A stretch of 64,000 nt of DNA from an uncultured Pseudoalteromonas sp. (GTDB taxonomy: Bacteria > Pseudomonadota > Gammaproteobacteria > Enterobacterales > Alteromonadaceae). The notes under the pieces are model-generated. The model did not search any database, was not told the DNA's origin, and was given only the letters and a program-made list of their open reading frames with translations. The stretch's first letter is position 1, and every line of letters begins with the position of its first letter. The DNA lies in assembly GCA_947493455.1 (NCBI GenBank), contig CANLRB010000001.1, forward strand, positions 558,001-622,000, read 5' to 3'. Positions 26,700 through 37,081 of this stretch are shown here, piece by piece. Made by a program: the position numbers and the translations under genes.

Positions 26700-27361
26700 T
26701 ACTTTTGGTCGGTGGCGAAAAAGGTGGCAGTGGCAAGAGTTGTCTTGCTCAAAATATAGCGGTCTATCTCACGCTTAATCGCGAAACCGTGTTGATGGTT
26801 GATTGTGATCCTCAGCGAACAACCTCTGATTGGATTCAAGCACGTAATAGTAACCCAACGCTGCCAACAATTAATTGTGTTCAACTTTACGGCAAAATTA
26901 GGAATGATCTACTCAGTTTAGAAAATCATTACGATTACGTTATCGTAGATTGTGGTGGACAAGATAACCTTGCTTTACGCGCGGCAATGTCAGTCGCAGA
27001 CCACACGCTTATTCCACTGCGCCCAAAACGGCGCGATTTAAAAACCGTCCCGCATATGGAAGATATTCTAACTACCTGCAAAATGGTCAACCCAAAACTC
27101 AATGCCGCATTTGTTATCACACAATGCCCATCCTTACCAAATCAAGCAAGTCGCATTCTTGAGGCAAAGGAAGTCTGTCGCTCATACGGAATTCCAGTAC
27201 TCGATGCCATAACACACAGCCGAAACATTTATGACGATAGCGAAGAGAACGGCGAGTCAGTAATTGAAATAGACCAACACGGTAAAGCGGCAACCGAAAT
27301 CATGAATATTACTGATGAGTTATTAAATATGGACTTTGAGTACAGTCATGAGTTTAAGTGA
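26696..27361 (+). CDS. ParA/MinD-type ATPase
   Basis: 221 residues. The deviant Walker A box is GGEKGGSGKS, with the signature Lys of the ParA/MinD family. Walker A' is VLMVDCDPQRTTSDW, and VIVDCGG is the Walker B region. There is no N-terminal HTH, so it is of the small ParA type that moves or positions cargo such as plasmids, carboxysomes or chemotaxis arrays. It sits between a PilZ gene (4-base overlap) and a ribbon-helix-helix gene (14-base overlap). This is not the usual chromosomal parAB near the origin. Confidence 0.92.
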   Translation: MILLVGGEKGGSGKSCLAQNIAVYLTLNRETVLMVDCDPQRTTSDWIQARNSNPTLPTINCVQLYGKIRNDLLSLENHYDYVIVDCGGQDNLALRAAMSVADHTLIPLRPKRRDLKTVPHMEDILTTCKMVNPKLNAAFVITQCPSLPNQASRILEAKEVCRSYGIPVLDAITHSRNIYDDSEENGESVIEIDQHGKAATEIMNITDELLNMDFEYSHEFK

Positions 27362-27683
27362 CCTCAAAAACAAAGGAAAGCGCAGTGCAAAAATTGGATT
27401 AACTGTCGATGAATTTATTGAGCAAGCCAATGATTATGCACAAGGCAAACGCGTTCGTGTGGACCAACGAACCATAAAACGTCGGCGTAATTACAAAAAT
27501 GCGACGTTTAGTTTAGGGCAAGACCATATTCATGCACTCAAAGAATTGGCTGACTCGACGGGTCTTGCCAAATCATTTATTTTACGAGTATTGATTGAAT
27601 ATATGGCCGGTGAGCAGAATCAAGATATTAATAAAGTGCTAATCGCAATGAAGGACAAGCTCAATAAAAATAAGGAGCCGTAG
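27348..27683 (+). CDS. Ribbon-helix-helix-type partner protein of the ParA gene
   Basis: 111 basic residues from ATG 27348, overlapping the ParA gene by 14 bases. The N-terminal half (LKNKGKRSAKIG, then GKRVRVDQRTIKRRRNYKN) is very basic. The C-terminal half (NATFSLGQDHIHALKELADS, then LAKSFILRVLIEYM) has the strand-helix-helix pattern of ribbon-helix-helix DNA-binding proteins. Small ParA systems often pair with such a centromere-binding partner. A hairpin overlaps its stop codon. Confidence 0.75.
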   Translation: MSLSDLKNKGKRSAKIGLTVDEFIEQANDYAQGKRVRVDQRTIKRRRNYKNATFSLGQDHIHALKELADSTGLAKSFILRVLIEYMAGEQNQDINKVLIAMKDKLNKNKEP

Positions 27684-27693
27684 CCCCTTATTT
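27668..27693. terminator. Hairpin at the end of the PilZ-ParA operon
   Basis: AAATAAGGAGC pairs with GCCCCTTATTT (one mismatch) around a 4-base loop. It overlaps the stop codon and lies between convergent genes. Confidence 0.6.
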
Positions 27694-27703
27694 CAACTCA
27701 TAT

Positions 27704-29068
27704 TTATGATTGATATCTAGCCTTAAGGTACTCAAATACAGCTCGGACGCCAAACGCCTCTCCACCAACCGGTCGGCCTGGCAATTTACGTATATTCCAC
27801 GCCATGACATCAAAATGCACCCATGGAATAGATGGCGTTACAAACTCTTTGAGATATAAACCCGCTGTGATCGCACCGCCAAAGGGGCCACTCGCACAAT
27901 TCGAAATATCCGCGATTTCACTATTGAGTAGACTGCGATACGGTGTATGCAACGGCAGACGCCACACGTTGTCATCGATTGCTTCACCATGATCGATAAG
28001 GCCATTAACAACCTCTTTATCGTCACTGAAAAAACCGGGTAGTTCTGTACCGAGAGCTATACGGCACGCGCCCGTTAAGGTTGCAAAGTCAACGATTAGC
28101 GATGGATTTTCAGTACACGCTTCAGTCAATGCATCACATAAAACGAGTCGCCCTTCCGCGTCCGTATTATCTATTTCAACCGTTAGCCCTTGGCGTGTTT
28201 TTATAACGTCACCCGGCCTAAATGCATTCTCTGATACCGCATTTTCAACAGCTGGCACCATCACGCGTAAGCAGATTGGTAATTTAAACGCCATAATAAG
28301 ATACGCAAGACCAAGCACATGGGCAGCGCCGCCCATATCCTTTTTCATTAAGCGCATACCGGCACCGGGTTTAATATCAAGACCGCCTGAATCAAAACAA
28401 ACGCCCTTACCAACAAGGGTCACCTTTTCGTGAGTGCTATCACCCCAACGTAAGTCAAGTAAACGAGGCTTGTTAATACTTGCGCGACCAACCGCATGAA
28501 TTGTCGGATAATTTTGTTCCAATAATTCATCACCAACGATTTCACTGAACGAGCCACCAAAGTCATTTGCTAAGTCTTGCATTACTTCTGATAAATGTTG
28601 CGGCATCATATCGCCTGCCGGTGTATTGACCAGATCACGCACAAGCGCCACCCCTTTGACTAGGTGTGTTGCCTCATTTACTAATTCATTATTATTCACG
28701 ACTAAGCGCGCCGAACATGGCGGCTGCTCTTTGTATGTATCAAACTGATACGCTCCCAACGCGAAACCAAATAACGTTTGCTTTATATGACCATTTTGGC
28801 CATCGAGTAAATAGTCACCCGCCGGGAGCTGTGATGCCAAATCACCTGCATGCCAATAGCATTTTTCATCTTCAACAAAAACCACAGCATGATTTAATGA
28901 ACCGGTATCAAAGTTAGGAACTAGAACAAGTCCTTCGCCTTTGAACGACGTATTCTTAAGCCAAGTTTTAACCTTTTCTGTTTGTGCTTCGTGCCAATTG
29001 TCGAATTCGACTTTATTATATATTGTGAGCGGTGTTCCGGTATCACCGAACTTGAACGGTATCATCAT
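27704..29068 (-). CDS. Leucyl aminopeptidase family protein (M17)
   Basis: 454-residue cytoplasmic metallo-aminopeptidase that removes N-terminal residues from peptides. The catalytic C-terminal domain shows VGKGVCFDSGGLDIKPGAGM, KKDMGGAAHVLG and the family signature NTDAEGRLVLCDAL, which provide the two-metal site and active-site Lys and Arg. The N-terminal 150 residues are less conserved and resemble the PepB/PepA-like shorter forms rather than E. coli PepA (503 residues). Convergent with the PilZ-ParA operon. Confidence 0.93.
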   Translation of the reverse strand: MMIPFKFGDTGTPLTIYNKVEFDNWHEAQTEKVKTWLKNTSFKGEGLVLVPNFDTGSLNHAVVFVEDEKCYWHAGDLASQLPAGDYLLDGQNGHIKQTLFGFALGAYQFDTYKEQPPCSARLVVNNNELVNEATHLVKGVALVRDLVNTPAGDMMPQHLSEVMQDLANDFGGSFSEIVGDELLEQNYPTIHAVGRASINKPRLLDLRWGDSTHEKVTLVGKGVCFDSGGLDIKPGAGMRLMKKDMGGAAHVLGLAYLIMAFKLPICLRVMVPAVENAVSENAFRPGDVIKTRQGLTVEIDNTDAEGRLVLCDALTEACTENPSLIVDFATLTGACRIALGTELPGFFSDDKEVVNGLIDHGEAIDDNVWRLPLHTPYRSLLNSEIADISNCASGPFGGAITAGLYLKEFVTPSIPWVHFDVMAWNIRKLPGRPVGGEAFGVRAVFEYLKARYQS

Positions 29069-29106
29069 AGCTAAACCTAATTGTGTCTTGTGGTGGTTAA
29101 ACCAAG

Positions 29107-29502
29107 TTATTCTTTGTTTTGGTTATTATTAAATGAGCTAGGCAAAACTTCAACTCCAACAATTTTACCTAGTTTAACAATCAAAGGAATGGTAATTGGC
29201 GCAAACGGCAAAATTGCAAACACACCTAAACCTAGGCCTTTTAATAAATCCAAAAATTGGCGGTTCGCAATTTTCAATTCAGCTTTACTCGCTTGACGCT
29301 GAGTATAGCGTTTGTAAATCGCCAACATATCGATTGTTTCTTGCTTTTCTTGTGCTAGCGCATCTTTAATTTTAAGCATACTGCGGCGCATGCGCGCACG
29401 ACTCTGACGCTGTTTTATTTTCATCACCCGTAAAGGTGCTTTATGTATATATTTAATAATATGCATATGTACATTGTCACATAAGTTACGCCTTGATAGC
29501 AA
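29107..29502 (-). CDS. LETM1-like domain protein
   Basis: Up to 131 residues. The C-terminal part (LLKGLGLGVFAILPFAPITI, then LIVKLGKIVGVEVLPSSF) resembles the LETM1 ribosome-binding-like domain, with one hydrophobic segment. The preceding part is basic and helical. The start is uncertain: Met codons at 29466 and 29424 are also possible and none has a strong ribosome-binding site; MKIKQRQSRARMRR at 29424 is a plausible true N-terminus. It lies 38 bases before the aminopeptidase gene on the same strand. Role unknown; eukaryotic LETM1 acts in mitochondrial ion balance. Confidence 0.65.
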   Translation of the reverse strand: MLSRRNLCDNVHMHIIKYIHKAPLRVMKIKQRQSRARMRRSMLKIKDALAQEKQETIDMLAIYKRYTQRQASKAELKIANRQFLDLLKGLGLGVFAILPFAPITIPLIVKLGKIVGVEVLPSSFNNNQNKE

Positions 29503-29588
29503 AATATTCGCGATGCGGCCATAGCCCCCTATTTAATTAAAGCCATGACTGCTAAAATTGGCAAAAATAAAATGTAATTGGCGACACT

Positions 29589-30500
29589 GTGACAAAGACC
29601 AAACTTCACCCACGCAACCTTCACCGAGAAAACTATGATTTTGATTCACTTGTCAGAGTCAATTTAGCACTAAAAGATCATTTAGTTACACGTAGCGATG
29701 GCGAGGTGTCAATCGATTATAGTAAAGCGAAAAGCGTTTACGAACTAAATAAGAGTCTGTTGCTGAGTCATTATCGCCTTCTAATATGGGATATACCTGA
29801 GTCTAACTTGTGTCCAGCAGTGCCTGGAAGAGCCGACTATATCCATTACCTTGCAGATCTATTAGCACATAGCAACGATGGTTCTGTTCCAACAGGAAAG
29901 CAGGTGCGCCTGCTTGATATTGGCACTGGTGCGAGCCTGATTTACCCCATTATCGCTGAAAAGGCATATCAATGGCGTACCTTCGCATCGGATATCGACT
30001 CAGCTTCTGTGAAAATAGCGTCTCACATCGCCAAAGCGAATAAGTTATCGACTAAAGTGTATCACCAACGAAATTCACAGCACATATTTAAAAACATTAT
30101 CGATAGTCAGTCTTTTTTTACTATCACATGCTGTAACCCGCCATTTTATTCATCGGCACAAGAAGCCGAAAAGGCAAATTTGCGCAAACGCAAAAATTTA
30201 AACCTTAGTACGCATTCGGCGCGTAATTTTTCTGGGCAAAAAGCGGAGTTGTTTTGCGCTGGAGGAGAAAAGCAGTTCATCGAAACAATGATAAAAGAAA
30301 GTAAAGATGTCGCCGACAACGTACTATGGTTTACAACGCTTGTGTCACAAAAGGCGAATTTAGCGCCTTTACAAAAACAACTCAAGCAAATAGGTGCGTG
30401 TCAGAGTAACGTGATTAACATGGCACAAGGCCAAAAAACCAGTCACATTTTAGCCTGGTCTTTTATACCAGAATCCGAGCACACCCAGTATTTAAATTAA
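29589..30500 (+). CDS. rlmF: 23S rRNA (adenine-1618-N6)-methyltransferase RlmF
   Basis: Methylates A1618 of 23S rRNA using S-adenosylmethionine. 303 residues from a GTG start (E. coli 308). The N-terminus [13 protein letters not shown] is typical of the family. The AdoMet-binding motif is [13 protein letters not shown] and the catalytic N6-adenine motif is [23 protein letters not shown] and GGEKQFI segments also match RlmF. The stop overlaps the end of the convergent tdk gene by 4 bases. Confidence 0.95.
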   Translation: MTKTKLHPRNLHRENYDFDSLVRVNLALKDHLVTRSDGEVSIDYSKAKSVYELNKSLLLSHYRLLIWDIPESNLCPAVPGRADYIHYLADLLAHSNDGSVPTGKQVRLLDIGTGASLIYPIIAEKAYQWRTFASDIDSASVKIASHIAKANKLSTKVYHQRNSQHIFKNIIDSQSFFTITCCNPPFYSSAQEAEKANLRKRKNLNLSTHSARNFSGQKAELFCAGGEKQFIETMIKESKDVADNVLWFTTLVSQKANLAPLQKQLKQIGACQSNVINMAQGQKTSHILAWSFIPESEHTQYLN

Positions 30501-31078
30501 GCTTGTTTTAATGCGTCAGTGTAGTGTTTACGGCATACCGAAACGTAGCGCTCATTGCCGCCAATTTCAACTTGTGCACCGTCGGCGATAGCAACCCCAC
30601 TTTCATCGGTACGCAAAACCATATTTGCTTTTCGCCCGCAGTGACAAACAGTTTTAAGCTCAATTAGCTTGTCAGCCCATGCTAATAGATAATTAGAACC
30701 ATTAAACAGTTCACCACGAAAGTCAGTGCGTAAACCATAACAAAGCACTGGTATTTTGAGCTCGTCCACAACATGACATAACTCTTTAACCTGTGCTTTT
30801 GACAAAAACTGAGCTTCGTCTATGAGCACACAATCCACTTTTAAGTGACTGTGATTTGATGCAATTGTATCAAGTAACGAGGTTTCATCATTAAACAGCT
30901 GCGCCGTGGCTTCTATGCCAATACGCGAGCTCACTTTTCCTTCCCCAAAGCGGGTGTCTATTGCAGCGGTAAAAATCATTGGATTCATACCACGCTCTTT
31001 ATAGTTAAAAGCCGATTGTAATAGTGTGGTCGATTTTCCCGCATTCATTGCGGAATAATAAAAATAAAGTTGTGCCAT
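30497..31078 (-). CDS. tdk: Thymidine kinase
   Basis: Phosphorylates thymidine to dTMP in salvage. I place the start at 31078, where GAGGG precedes [20 protein letters not shown], the canonical N-terminus; the frame opens 36 bases earlier. 193 residues, the usual length. Walker A is MNAGKST, Walker [10 protein letters not shown]. The zinc site is [12 protein letters not shown] with the later CRKHY. The lasso with the substrate site lies between them (GNERYVSVC). Overlaps the end of rlmF. Confidence 0.96.
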   Translation of the reverse strand: MAQLYFYYSAMNAGKSTTLLQSAFNYKERGMNPMIFTAAIDTRFGEGKVSSRIGIEATAQLFNDETSLLDTIASNHSHLKVDCVLIDEAQFLSKAQVKELCHVVDELKIPVLCYGLRTDFRGELFNGSNYLLAWADKLIELKTVCHCGRKANMVLRTDESGVAIADGAQVEIGGNERYVSVCRKHYTDALKQA

Positions 31079-31143
31079 AGTACCCTCAGAAATGTGAACG
31101 CACATGCTACCCAAGAATAACTTAAAATTGAAGTATTGTTGGC

Positions 31144-31908
31144 CTATTTTAAATAATCATTGTAAAAAGAGTAATGATCCAATTGGCTCAAATAGTGCCA
31201 AACTTGATGACATGTTTTACGGTTGTTACCGTAATACTCATTATTGAAAATTAAATAACCTGTTTTCACTCTGAGTGGCGGGTAGTGTAACTTTAACCCC
31301 TGCTTCTTGAATATCGCCTGGTGATTACCAGTTAAATTGCAAAGTACGACACTCGCATCGACTCGTCGTTGATCAAGCAAAAACAACGATTGCTCGGTCG
31401 AATTGGTATATACAATGCTCGCATTTAATGCTTTTACTTCATTAAGCACTGAGTGCCCTCTTGGTATTGCGGTAGCAATTGGCTCATTACGCGTGTCGAA
31501 AGGGTTATTTGGAAAATCTTCACGAGTCACTAAGCACGTAGCATGTGAGCCAACATGTAAGCGACTGTCTAATTTGTCATTTTTCTTAGGATAGGTGTAT
31601 AACCTATCTCGTTTATGAGTATAACTTGCTATTAAAGCATCGACCTTGCCACGTTTTAAATCATCTAAACATCTTTTCCAAGGTTGGCGAACAAACCTAA
31701 ACGAAATATTATTGAGCGCGGCATCTGCTTGGCGCAACATGTCTATTGTGCCACCGGGTGCATTTACAGGAACGCCAGAGCCAGTTCCAGTATAAAACGG
31801 TGGTACTGACTTGTCTTCATAGCAAAATATGACAGTGGTTGCCGAAGCCGACGCACAAAAAAATAAGCACACTAAAAACACAATTTTCCAGTACACAACA
31901 AAGTTCAC
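31144..31908 (-). CDS. Periplasmic solute-binding protein, family 3 type
   Basis: 254 residues. A signal peptide ([16 protein letters not shown]) leads into [16 protein letters not shown]. The aspects of the family 3 fold are visible ([46 protein letters not shown]). It has several Cys, including CYEDK and a late CHQVWHYL. No transporter genes are adjacent. It is unlike the protein at 14,339-15,031 beyond the family pattern. It may feed an unlinked permease or have a sensing role. Confidence 0.8.
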   Translation of the reverse strand: MNFVVYWKIVFLVCLFFCASASATTVIFCYEDKSVPPFYTGTGSGVPVNAPGGTIDMLRQADAALNNISFRFVRQPWKRCLDDLKRGKVDALIASYTHKRDRLYTYPKKNDKLDSRLHVGSHATCLVTREDFPNNPFDTRNEPIATAIPRGHSVLNEVKALNASIVYTNSTEQSLFLLDQRRVDASVVLCNLTGNHQAIFKKQGLKLHYPPLRVKTGYLIFNNEYYGNNRKTCHQVWHYLSQLDHYSFYNDYLK

Positions 31909-32005
31909 TTACTGACAGACGTAATATAAGTCTAATTTAATTTAAAAAAACACGCAGCATTAATCTCGCTACCAACAGGTATTTTTATTAATCTCTATAA
32001 ATACA

Positions 32006-32035
32006 AAAACCCAAACGTGATTGCGTTTGGGTTTT
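32006..32035. terminator. Terminator after the propeller-LRR giant gene
   Basis: AAAACCCAAACG and CGTTTGGGTTTT form a 12-bp stem with a 6-base loop. Nearly the same hairpin lies at 41,459-41,488 after the next paralogue. Confidence 0.92.
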
Positions 32036-33640
32036 ATATTTTTACAGTCCTAACTGTCTAATCGCTTAGTTAAATCGTAAGCTGTATTCCTGCATATTGA
32101 GTAACGTGGTAATTAGCCCTTCTCGGTCGTTATTATCAAGTTGCGTTTTCGCACTGGTATATTCACCATTAGTTGGGTCTCGCTGCAATAAGTCATTATA
32201 AAGCAGAACACTGTTCACTTTGCTTTGTGCTTTGCGTTTACCTTCATTGGAATCACTAAAGCCGCTTAGCATCTCACCCCGTGATGTGCCATTACTCAAT
32301 TTATTCAGCCAAAATTGCTTACCGCCTGCATCCACATTACGTAGCAATACATTTTGATATGCCAAATCAATAAACTCACTGTCCGTCAATGAACCATAAC
32401 GATTTTGAAATTCCGTGCTGCCCGCAAACACATTCGCAATATCTTTAAGCTTCATACCGCCATCAAATTTACCCTGCCAAAAGCGCAAGCCATTGCGGTC
32501 TGGGCGGCGTAAAAACGCCGAGAAGAACAACCGTGCCACTGGCGTTTGACTATCAACATACGCATCTGAATTCATTAAGCTATCAAGCCACTGTGCACGG
32601 CTCATACTTGATAGTGAAGCAACATCCGTTGCCACTTGACTCAATGACCATTGCTCTGTCAATAAATCACGATAACTTTGTTTTACAAACGCCGTGTCAT
32701 CGGTATCAACGTCATTGTCTTTTATTTGCGGATTCGCACCGTCAATAAATTCAATGCCATCAATCACTCCATCACCGTCGGTGTCATCACTCGCAGGTGT
32801 CAAGCCCGCCATTACGCGTGTTTTAAAGTGGTCACTGGCAAGTAGTTCACGCATCATACTGTAAGTACTTTGCTCCGCTAGAACCCGCGTTACAAATGCG
32901 CCTAGTTCATCATCGCTATACTGATAACGCGTGACCAATAAGGCGAATACGCGCATACGCTCCAACATATCAATGCGATTAATGTATTCGTTTGATTCAA
33001 CAAACGCCAACATGAGTTCTGCACGGCTTGTCACATTATTATCTAAACGACCAACCCAATAATTATAGCCGCCAGCGTCTGCCGCTCGATTCATCACGTT
33101 GCGATAAACCAACTCAACAAATTCGCCATTACTTAATGACCCGTAGCGGTTTTGGAATTCACCTGAATTTACAAACCCAGTCACCATTGCAAGACGCGAC
33201 ATGCCCGTATTTAAACGCTTACGATAGTGCGCCGCACCACCTGCATCGGCATTTCGCATCATCACCGCGCGATACACCCGGCCAATAAAGCCCATTTGGG
33301 CAACATCGTAATCTGTCATCAAATCGCTATAGAGCAGTGCAATGTTGGTGTCATCGTTTTCAAGTTGGCTCACCAAACTCGCCAGCGTATTATCATCAAC
33401 CAGTTGATATTGTGTATCCAAATACGCCAAACGAACCATATTCTCATACGCGTCCTGCGACTTATCGAACAGATTATTGTCTTTAACTTGCTCATCGCTA
33501 TTTAATAAACGTTCATAATAAAGCGGACGACCATCATTATCGGCATCTTGCCACACGTCCAAACGCGAATTAATATCAAGCCCCAATAAGGTTTCAACAT
33601 CATCAGTTACACCATCGCCGTCTGTATCCGTATCGGTCCA
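32006..33640 (-). repeat. Long direct repeat, copy 1 (partner 41,459-43,093)
   Basis: From the terminator to the codons for [12 protein letters not shown] the DNA is almost the same as 41,459-43,093 at a constant offset of 9,453 bases. The encoded 520 or so residues differ at four places by my reading: Val/Gly in AFVESNE, Gln/Lys in AEQSTY, Asp/Asn in PASDDTD and Leu/Met in YRDLLTE. Both copies point the same way. Confidence 0.9.
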
Positions 33641-36600
33641 ACGTTGGTCATTAAATGGATACTCATCATTTCCATCCAAAATACTATCACCATCAGAATC
33701 TGAATTGTTAATATCTGTCCCAAGTTGATATTCTTCTAGGTTCGTTAAACCATCATTATCAGCATCTAATGCAGCATCATTTGCATCATTCGGATTGAGT
33801 CCATTAGCCGTTTCATAGCTATCTGGTAAACCATCTCCGTCGCTATCAACGTTGCTTGCAGGTGTACCAAAAACCCTCGCACCTCGATTAATTAATTCAT
33901 CTACTTGAGATACATCATTTAAGAATAAGCCGTTAATATTGACCTGAAGCCCATTTGCAATTTTGTATAATGGACTTAAATCAGATACATCCGTATATTG
34001 GATTGATAAACTGTTCAAATTACCAAAATTGTTAATTAACGAGAGGTCTGAGAAATTAGTGTTGTTAACCTGAAGTACTTGTAATGTCGAAAGCGACGAG
34101 AGTCCGTCCCATTTTACGATTGGTGTATTGCTTACATTGAGTACGAGTAGCGGTAAATTTGCCAACAAGGTTAAATCTGAAAATGTCGTGTTGTTGACTT
34201 CCAAAAGAACTAGGTTAGTTAAGTTGGATACCCAACTCCAGTTATCACTCGCAATAGGAAGAGAGCCAACTCTTAACGAACGTAACCCCGTTTTAGAACC
34301 AAGCGTACTAAAGTCTGTTACTTGAGTTTCCGAAATCCCAAGTACTTCAATATCATCTTTCAACAGTTTAAGATCGCTAAAACTCGTACCACCTGCCTCA
34401 AAATTAGTTAGCCGTAAATCATTGATAACAGTCCAATCTGAAATTTCGAGATTATCGACGTTTAAAGCAGTTAACGCTGGCAGCGAGCTTGTCATACCAA
34501 TATCTGTTACACTTGTCCCGCCAAGATTCAATCCATTTATTCTTTTTGAACCATTTAGTAACATTAATTCATCGTTACCAAATGAGGGTATTCCACTAAC
34601 TTCTAAATGATTTAACAGAGGAAGTTGAGCAACTGCTTGCCAATTGTTTATTTGACCGCGATTGTAAAGCTGAACGATTCGTAAAGCAGGAAATTGCTTT
34701 AAATCGTCAAGTGAAGAAATAGTTTTGCCATAAATGCTACAGTTAAAATTAGATACCTTGTAAATTGATGTAGTCGAGGCCCAATTATTTGCCATACATT
34801 GTTCCAGTATCGCATCATTAAACGTAATGTCACCTAGCGTTTTTACTGCTGCGGTCGACTCTGCATTCAATGGCTCACCATCTGCTGCATCGTTAACACC
34901 ATCATTATCAGAATCTTTAATAAAAGGATTAGTACCAAGGTGAACTTCAAGGCCATCAATCAAACCATCTCGATCAGTATCGGAATTTCTGACACGAGTA
35001 CCTAACTTTGCTTCTTCCATATTAGTTAGGCCGTCACGATCTTCATCGTCGTGTATATCATGGGGATCATTCGGGTTCATTCCGACCATAAGCTCAAGGT
35101 CATCATGTAACCCATCGCCATCGCTATCTGTTAGATCACTAAGCGGGCGCCGTATATGAATTATTTCAAAACCGGCATCAAAAAATGCGACCTGCTCGCC
35201 CATATTAACCCCGGCGCTGGCACGTTGAACACTCACGGGGCTTAATGATGTGCCTGTTAAATCATATCGATAAATCACATTGTTGCCCGCTTCATAAACA
35301 GCGTTCTGATCATGTACCACGCCGAAACGATACGCTATCGAGTTGCTCGAACCGTCTTGGATAGTCTTGAAAATTGGTGCTTCTAGATCTGTTAGATCAA
35401 TCGTTAAACGCTCTACAGGGTTATCACTTGCGATATAAATAATCTTAGAACCAGTGCCAATTGGTGCAATGTGTGTTTCGTTACTTGACACATGGTGGAT
35501 ATAGCGCCAGTTGATAGTATCAACAGAATATAAAAAGTATGTTCTGTTTTGACTATAGTCGCGGATTTCAGCTACGTAGTATCCATCTCCTTCTTGCAAG
35601 TTACGCCACGTATGATCACCCAACGTTGTGTTATTTGGCATGTGCGTAAATACAGGAGAAATAGCCGCTAACGATTTGAGATTTGGACCAGTATAAAGCG
35701 TATTATTAAACTCGTATTGAGCAAACGCAATCACCTTACTATTATTTTCAGTAATTAATACCTTATCAATATTATTCCCAGTCGAATTGGTTAGTTCTTG
35801 CCATGTTGAACCATCGTTTGTCCAATGGAACTTAATGCCGTTAATGAAGTACAGTCCATCATTCCCTTTTACAAGGTTGCCCCAATCTGAACTTGTAAAT
35901 GCACTCGTGATCTCGCCGTTATCTGGATTTATCGAATCGATATTAATAAACATCTCACAGGTATTCGACAAATCGCAATTTTTATCATCCCGGTCAACGA
36001 CATACAATTTATTGTTAAAATAAACGGGTCTATTAACTGCATAGTTACGCGCATAAAATCGGTCTTCATGAATTGTAAAATCATGGCTCGAAGACACAAG
36101 ATCCCCTTCATGATTAACAAATAAAACTTCAGATGAGGTCACTGTCGAATAACTAGACCAAAAGTTATTTCTGATTTTGTTTAAAACAAACTCACCATTA
36201 GTGTGGTTTGCTGTTACCGCGTATACGCCGTCAGTAAAAAAATCACCGCTCGGTGTACTCAGTAACGATGCACTAAACAGCGTACTACCATCTGAACCTT
36301 TTAAAGAAATTTCGCTCACTTCTTGTGATGTCAAATCTATGCGAGTGTAACTATTGACCCCTTGATAATAAACGTAGCCGCTAACTGCACGCACATTATT
36401 TGGCCAAAACCACATTGTTCCTAAGTCATACGACGAAAAGTTTTGCCAATCGCTGGTAATATACATTTTCGTATTACCACCAGAATATAGCTGAACAGAT
36501 ATAGCTGCGATTCCATTTTCAATATGTAGATTAGTGACACTGAAGTTACCAGCCGGTTCTAACACTGCTTGATTTAACGTATCGGCAGAGATTACTTTCT

Positions 36601-37081
36601 GCCACGACTTAAAATCGTTTGTACGATAAATCGTTTGTTGTTCAGCATAGCTTTTGCGTCCATAAACATAAAAGTCGTCTTCGTCTTGGACTAAGTTATA
36701 TAGTGAAAAAATACCAATATCGATTTGCTGCCAATCAATACCGTTTTGCGTTTCATATAAACGGTTCGTGTGATAAAGATATAATCGCGTACTACTTGCG
36801 AATAACTTTCCTAGAAACGAACGTGAAGGTGTTTTAGACTCTGGATGATCAAGTGCAGACCAAGTTCGTCCGCCATCAACAGAACTTGTCAATCGATTAT
36901 TGTTAAAGTTATAGAGTAAACCGTTAAATTCGACGACCTGCCAAACTTGTTGACTTTTTATCTTAGTGTGTTGCCAACCATACTCATTTGCATTTGACGC
37001 GAGCGCGTTAGATGCTGTTAATCCCATCATCGCGACCACGGTCATTAAGTACAAGGCAGCTCCTAGCAACCGACTTATCAT
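32066..37081 (-). CDS. Giant secreted protein: beta-propeller, leucine-rich repeats, calcium repeats, DUF4214 C-terminal module
   Basis: 1,671 residues from ATG 37081 (GGAG 7 bases upstream; the frame also opens 42 bases earlier). Residues 1-28 are a Sec signal ending near SNALAS. Residues about 30-640 contain BNR/sialidase-like propeller elements (SVDGGRTWSAL, TQNGIDWQQI, TNDGSTWQEL). Residues about 645-740 hold thrombospondin-3 calcium repeats (DSDGDGLHDD, DTDRDGLIDG). About 760-1060 are leucine-rich repeats of roughly 20-23 residues (LSTLQVLQVNNTNFSDLSLI). From about 1,075 more calcium repeats lead into the shared module of DUF4214 repeats ([38 protein letters not shown]), ending [10 protein letters not shown] large extracellular binding or adhesion protein is likely. 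Divergent from the hybrid kinase gene. Confidence 0.85.
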   Translation of the reverse strand: MISRLLGAALYLMTVVAMMGLTASNALASNANEYGWQHTKIKSQQVWQVVEFNGLLYNFNNNRLTSSVDGGRTWSALDHPESKTPSRSFLGKLFASSTRLYLYHTNRLYETQNGIDWQQIDIGIFSLYNLVQDEDDFYVYGRKSYAEQQTIYRTNDFKSWQKVISADTLNQAVLEPAGNFSVTNLHIENGIAAISVQLYSGGNTKMYITSDWQNFSSYDLGTMWFWPNNVRAVSGYVYYQGVNSYTRIDLTSQEVSEISLKGSDGSTLFSASLLSTPSGDFFTDGVYAVTANHTNGEFVLNKIRNNFWSSYSTVTSSEVLFVNHEGDLVSSSHDFTIHEDRFYARNYAVNRPVYFNNKLYVVDRDDKNCDLSNTCEMFINIDSINPDNGEITSAFTSSDWGNLVKGNDGLYFINGIKFHWTNDGSTWQELTNSTGNNIDKVLITENNSKVIAFAQYEFNNTLYTGPNLKSLAAISPVFTHMPNNTTLGDHTWRNLQEGDGYYVAEIRDYSQNRTYFLYSVDTINWRYIHHVSSNETHIAPIGTGSKIIYIASDNPVERLTIDLTDLEAPIFKTIQDGSSNSIAYRFGVVHDQNAVYEAGNNVIYRYDLTGTSLSPVSVQRASAGVNMGEQVAFFDAGFEIIHIRRPLSDLTDSDGDGLHDDLELMVGMNPNDPHDIHDDEDRDGLTNMEEAKLGTRVRNSDTDRDGLIDGLEVHLGTNPFIKDSDNDGVNDAADGEPLNAESTAAVKTLGDITFNDAILEQCMANNWASTTSIYKVSNFNCSIYGKTISSLDDLKQFPALRIVQLYNRGQINNWQAVAQLPLLNHLEVSGIPSFGNDELMLLNGSKRINGLNLGGTSVTDIGMTSSLPALTALNVDNLEISDWTVINDLRLTNFEAGGTSFSDLKLLKDDIEVLGISETQVTDFSTLGSKTGLRSLRVGSLPIASDNWSWVSNLTNLVLLEVNNTTFSDLTLLANLPLLVLNVSNTPIVKWDGLSSLSTLQVLQVNNTNFSDLSLINNFGNLNSLSIQYTDVSDLSPLYKIANGLQVNINGLFLNDVSQVDELINRGARVFGTPASNVDSDGDGLPDSYETANGLNPNDANDAALDADNDGLTNLEEYQLGTDINNSDSDGDSILDGNDEYPFNDQRWTDTDTDGDGVTDDVETLLGLDINSRLDVWQDADNDGRPLYYERLLNSDEQVKDNNLFDKSQDAYENMVRLAYLDTQYQLVDDNTLASLVSQLENDDTNIALLYSDLMTDYDVAQMGFIGRVYRAVMMRNADAGGAAHYRKRLNTGMSRLAMVTGFVNSGEFQNRYGSLSNGEFVELVYRNVMNRAADAGGYNYWVGRLDNNVTSRAELMLAFVESNEYINRIDMLERMRVFALLVTRYQYSDDELGAFVTRVLAEQSTYSMMRELLASDHFKTRVMAGLTPASDDTDGDGVIDGIEFIDGANPQIKDNDVDTDDTAFVKQSYRDLLTEQWSLSQVATDVASLSSMSRAQWLDSLMNSDAYVDSQTPVARLFFSAFLRRPDRNGLRFWQGKFDGGMKLKDIANVFAGSTEFQNRYGSLTDSEFIDLAYQNVLLRNVDAGGKQFWLNKLSNGTSRGEMLSGFSDSNEGKRKAQSKVNSVLLYNDLLQRDPTNGEYTSAKTQLDNNDREGLITTLLNMQEYSLRFN

